From Micromonospora parastrephiae (GTDB taxonomy: Bacteria; Actinomycetota; Actinomycetes; Mycobacteriales; Micromonosporaceae), in the NCBI RefSeq assembly GCF_016802865.1, contig NZ_JAEVHM010000001.1:62001-126000 (forward strand): a stretch of 64,000 bases of DNA, in the 5' to 3' direction. Each line of letters starts with the position of its first letter. The first letter of the stretch is position 1. A program made the translations under genes and the position numbers. The notes beneath the pieces were generated by a model that had not been told where the DNA came from, did not search any database, and worked only from the letters and a program-made list of their open reading frames with translations. This document shows, one piece after another, positions 61,231-64,000 of this stretch.

Positions 61231-61776
61231 ATGACCAGCCAGATCCACGACGATCGTGGCCCCACCCATCAGAGACCCGGCGCGGCCGTCACCGCGATCC
61301 GCAAGAACGACCGCATCACGATCCTCGACGCGAACACCGAGTACGCCATCGACATCGGCGTAGTCCACCCGCCGCGCCAAGACGGCACCGTCTACGTCTC
61401 CGGACGGAGGTTGAACAGCCGAGGCAAGCCGTACGCCACCTCGGCGATCGGATTGCACCTCGCCGGGCCGGCCGGTGACACCTGGGACTGGTACCACCTG
61501 CGTAAGCCCGTCCGGACCGAACGCACCGGCCGCCGCCGGATGATCATGGCCGAGGGCGACGGCAGCGCCGTGTACCGGACTGCTCGGCACTTCAACGCTA
61601 GCGCCACGATCACCGTCGCTCCCGACGCGAAGACGCAACCCGACATCTTCCTGCACCCGCGGCTCACGCTCACCGTCCACCCGGACGGCCAGTGGACGGT
61701 CGAACGGCGAGACCACGCAGGCGTCGGCGCCGAGCTGGTCATGCTGGCCACCGGTCACGTGGACGGCCCGCGATGA
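61231..61776 (+). CDS. Hypothetical protein, 181 residues
   Basis: From ATG 61231: MTSQIHDDRGPTHQRPGAAV, then AIRKNDRITILDANTEYAID and SGRRLNSRGKPYATSAIGLH. Mostly beta strands; no membrane segment. Its stop overlaps the next ATG as ATGA. No family is recognised. Confidence 0.7.
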   Translation: MTSQIHDDRGPTHQRPGAAVTAIRKNDRITILDANTEYAIDIGVVHPPRQDGTVYVSGRRLNSRGKPYATSAIGLHLAGPAGDTWDWYHLRKPVRTERTGRRRMIMAEGDGSAVYRTARHFNASATITVAPDAKTQPDIFLHPRLTLTVHPDGQWTVERRDHAGVGAELVMLATGHVDGPR

Positions 61777-62486
61777 TCGACCCCGCTGCTCTGTACCGAC
61801 ACTTCCGGGTCCGCGTGATCGCCACCAGCGCGATCGTGTGGGTGGCCGCGTGGGACACGCGGTACGACAAGACCGGCACGGGAGTGTGGGACTACCGGCC
61901 TTCACCGGCCGGTCACTACTTCCTCGCCCGGTCGCCGGTCCACACCCACCCGTGGGGATACCCGCTGCGGCTGGACGAGGTAGACCCCCTGCCCAACGGC
62001 AAAGGCATCTACCACCCCGACTCGCTCATGCACTTCTCGTTGAGCCTTGAGCGCAGCTATCCCGGCTCGTTCCGCGAGTTCTTCGAACATCAGGCCCTCA
62101 CCATGCCCGACCTGGCACGAAAAGTCAGCTGGTACGCCGGGGAACGAATGCCGGAGTACGAGGCGCACATGGAGCGCCGGCTGACGCTCGACGAGCAGCC
62201 GGATCCGCGTCAGGCGGTCATCGCCGAGATGGACGCCTGGGCTGAACGCGACGCGCAGATCGCCGAGAGCGTGTTCGGTGGCCACCTACTTCGCGCTGCC
62301 GAGATCGACCAGGTGACGCGGGGCATGCCCGTGTTCAGCGGCTGCACCAGCGTCTACCTCGCCGAGTGCTATGGCGACCGCGTCCAGCACGTGATGGGCG
62401 TCGGCTGGTTCCTCGACCTGCCCGCCCCTGACGAGCCGGATCCGTGGGGTCCGGTGCTCGACGCGCCACTGCCTGACCAGGACTAA
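61773..62486 (+). CDS. Hypothetical protein, 237 residues
   Basis: Overlaps the previous gene. Reads MIDPAALYRHFRVRVIATSA, then THPWGYPLRLDEVDPLPNGK, EFFEHQALTMPDLARKVSWY and EYEAHMERRLTLDEQPDPRQ. The C-terminus is VMGVGWFLDLPAPDEPDPWG. Soluble, rich in Trp and Asp, no family recognised. Terminated by the hairpin at 62496. Confidence 0.7.
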   Translation: MIDPAALYRHFRVRVIATSAIVWVAAWDTRYDKTGTGVWDYRPSPAGHYFLARSPVHTHPWGYPLRLDEVDPLPNGKGIYHPDSLMHFSLSLERSYPGSFREFFEHQALTMPDLARKVSWYAGERMPEYEAHMERRLTLDEQPDPRQAVIAEMDAWAERDAQIAESVFGGHLLRAAEIDQVTRGMPVFSGCTSVYLAECYGDRVQHVMGVGWFLDLPAPDEPDPWGPVLDAPLPDQD

Positions 62487-62495
62487 CCCCCTGAG

Positions 62496-62527
62496 CCGTT
62501 GCCCGCGCCGCCCGGCGCGGGCAACGG
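62496..62527 (+). terminator. Terminator after the 61773 gene
   Basis: CCGTTGCCCGCGCC and GGCGCGGGCAACGG form a perfect 14-bp stem with a 4-base GCCC loop, 10 bp after the stop. Confidence 0.8.
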
Positions 62528-62562
62528 CCCACCCTCGCCGCGCAAGAAGGGACCACCCATCC

Positions 62563-64000
62563 ATGCGATCCATCGCCGACTTCAAACGAGCTGCCACCCC
62601 CGGTAGCCGCTGGATGTGCATCAACCGCACCTTTCCGATGGTGTCCGGGCTGCGCACCATCACCGCCGGTAAGACGGTGCTCCACTACGACGCCGTGAAG
62701 GCCGACGGGAAGACCGTCCGCAACGGCCGCCTGGAGTGGCCGAAGTCCACCGAGTGCCGTATCGACGGCGACAGCGTCCACTTCCTGCCCGGAGGATCCG
62801 ACACCGACCGGATCTCGCACACCTGGACGCTGCTGCCCGACGACGCGCCCGCCGAGGCGCTGCGCCCACCGCGCTTCATCGCCGCCCACCCGCTCAACCA
62901 CGACCACCAGGGCCCGAGCGACACCCCATGGTGCATCTTCGACACCGAACGCGCCCGGGTGGTCAGCACCGCCGGACCGGACGCCGACGGTGACGGTGAC
63001 GGCGCCTACTTCGCGACCCAAGCCGATGCCGAGACAGCGATTGCGAAGCTCGCCCCGCCGGCTGACCCGGAGGGCACCACGGCCCACGGGTGGGGCGTTA
63101 CCCCGCCGGCCGGCGATTGGGCGTACGAGGTCGACGACCCGGGGGTGGTTTACGGGGCGGGCCCGTGGCCGTTCCACTGGGAGGGGCGGCTGGCCAGCGT
63201 CCGGCTCGCCCCGAACACCGCCTACCAGTCGTGGAGCCACGAATACGTCACCGTGTGGCCCGGTCACGTCGCCGACCAGGCCAGCACGGATCTGAATCTG
63301 TACGTCCGGAAACAGGGCATGAACGCGATGATTTGGCGCTGCCACGGTGTCACGTTCGACCTGCTGGCGGGCACCTTCACCGTGCCGGACCGGTGCCCGC
63401 CCTCGCTGCGGGGGCAGGCTGAGGCGAAGGCACAGCGGATCCTTGACCTGATCGTCACGGCAAGGGCGGAACGCGACATGTACGTGCGGCCGTGGACTGC
63501 CCACGATCGGTACAACGCCGAGCAGGCCGCGCAGAACGGTAAAGAGCCGTGCGGCCGGGAGCGGCGCGAGCAGCCGCTGCCGGTAGCCGACCGCAGCCTC
63601 CCGACCGAGGTGCACACGGTGCGGCAGGGCGATGACTTCTGGCAGCGGGTCGGCCCGGACGAGTGGCTGAGCGCTTGCCGCGCCGGAGTGGGGCCGCGGC
63701 CGTGCTTCCACCGAGCCGACACCCCCACGATGCTCCTGTTCGGCCCGGCCACCACCGTGCCGAGCTGGCCGGTTGACGAGTTGCAGCGCATCGCCGCTGC
63801 GCTGGTCGGACAGCAGGTGACCATCCGTGCAGGAATCCCCGGCACCGGCGGCACGGTGCTGCACGTGCAGCAAGCCGAGGGTGGGTTCCTTTACGGGAAG
63901 GTCGAGCGTCCGGCACGCTGGGCGACCGGTTACCCCCTGGTCGCGGTGCACCTGACCGAAACCGGGCTGCTGCCCGACCGGCCACGCCCCGGTATGACCG
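62563..64000 (+). CDS. Hypothetical protein, runs off the window end
   Basis: From ATG 62563 with AGAAGGGA upstream: MRSIADFKRAATPGSRWMCI, and the frame stays open to the window end, so at least 479 residues. It has WGVTPPAGDWAYEVDDPGVV, YVTVWPGHVADQASTDLNLY and SLPTEVHTVRQGDDFWQRVG, with a repeat-like second half similar in style to the first. No family is recognised. A long open frame on the minus strand covers the same bases, but its residues look like a shadow. Confidence 0.75.
   Translation, partial: MRSIADFKRAATPGSRWMCINRTFPMVSGLRTITAGKTVLHYDAVKADGKTVRNGRLEWPKSTECRIDGDSVHFLPGGSDTDRISHTWTLLPDDAPAEALRPPRFIAAHPLNHDHQGPSDTPWCIFDTERARVVSTAGPDADGDGDGAYFATQADAETAIAKLAPPADPEGTTAHGWGVTPPAGDWAYEVDDPGVVYGAGPWPFHWEGRLASVRLAPNTAYQSWSHEYVTVWPGHVADQASTDLNLYVRKQGMNAMIWRCHGVTFDLLAGTFTVPDRCPPSLRGQAEAKAQRILDLIVTARAERDMYVRPWTAHDRYNAEQAAQNGKEPCGRERREQPLPVADRSLPTEVHTVRQGDDFWQRVGPDEWLSACRAGVGPRPCFHRADTPTMLLFGPATTVPSWPVDELQRIAAALVGQQVTIRAGIPGTGGTVLHVQQAEGGFLYGKVERPARWATGYPLVAVHLTETGLLPDRPRPGMT

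Noticed and set aside
62335..63951. Long minus-strand open frame of 538 residues
   Set aside because: Arg/Gly/Val-rich shadow of the plus-strand gene at 62563, which has a good ribosome site and protein-like residues.
1..64000. CRISPR array, rRNA or tRNA genes
   Set aside because: No direct-repeat/spacer pattern and no recognisable rRNA or cloverleaf sequence was seen by reading; a dedicated scan was not possible.

Overview
This is a very high-GC window with GTG/TTG starts, many 4-base stop/start overlaps, a conservon signalling locus, several XRE/TPR regulators and an Lsr2 protein. Together these point to an actinomycete, most likely Micromonosporaceae or a close relative; the family is inferred from gene content, not proven. 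No rRNA, tRNA or CRISPR array was seen.

Layout. (1) 1-6.3 kb, minus strand: a conservon-like locus (sensor kinase, Roadblock/LC7 protein, small GTPase, but no DUF742 gene) runs into a branched-chain-amino-acid-type ABC substrate-binding lipoprotein, a methyltransferase and a LivH-like permease cut by the window start. (2) 6.6-19.7 kb: small metabolic operons beside XRE/TPR regulators. The main one is five genes long: HD hydrolase, atypical phosphotransferase, radical SAM/SPASM enzyme, dTMP-kinase-like protein and EEP nuclease/phosphatase. Nearby are creatininase, PCC-domain, CYTH, HAD, DUF5954-like and TmrB-like genes. (3) 19.7-28.7 kb: a minus-strand GH3 / Ldh oxidoreductase / radical SAM / glycosyltransferase operon, a frameshifted galU-like gene beyond its terminator, and a divergent regulator. 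(4) 29.4-33.7 kb: NUDIX, FxLD-type methyltransferase, P-loop kinase, phosphotransferase and a truncated MFS gene; several carry single-base frameshifts.

(5) 33.7-44.6 kb: a mobile and decayed zone. It has an HNH protein, an IS5-like insertion sequence and a Tn554-like element of about 7.4 kb (three recombinase genes plus a MerR-controlled aldo/keto reductase-MFS cargo). The Tn554-like element sits inside a DNA-ligase-like gene, and removing it on paper rejoins that reading frame. (6) 44.6-50.2 kb: a GNAT fusion protein, Lsr2, and a group II intron of about 2.16 kb with intact RT/maturase, domain V and domain VI.

(7) 50.2-64 kb: a low-homology block that looks like an integrated plasmid or ICE module. 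It holds a ParB-like protein without ParA, a PP2C-type phosphatase with a zinc ribbon, two paralogous regulators each behind a GC-rich stem-loop leader, and many small unknown genes. These are tied together by a recurring promoter with -10 TATGAT preceded by TGCTG or a variant. A 144-bp near-palindrome lies at 55.1-55.24 kb. The last gene runs off the window end.

Two signals link separate genes. A TGTC half-site repeated every 11 bp stands in front of several unrelated units in the 6-18 kb part, with a looser version at 29.4 kb. The TATGAT promoter family and duplicated gene ends in the 50-61 kb block suggest it evolved by internal duplication.
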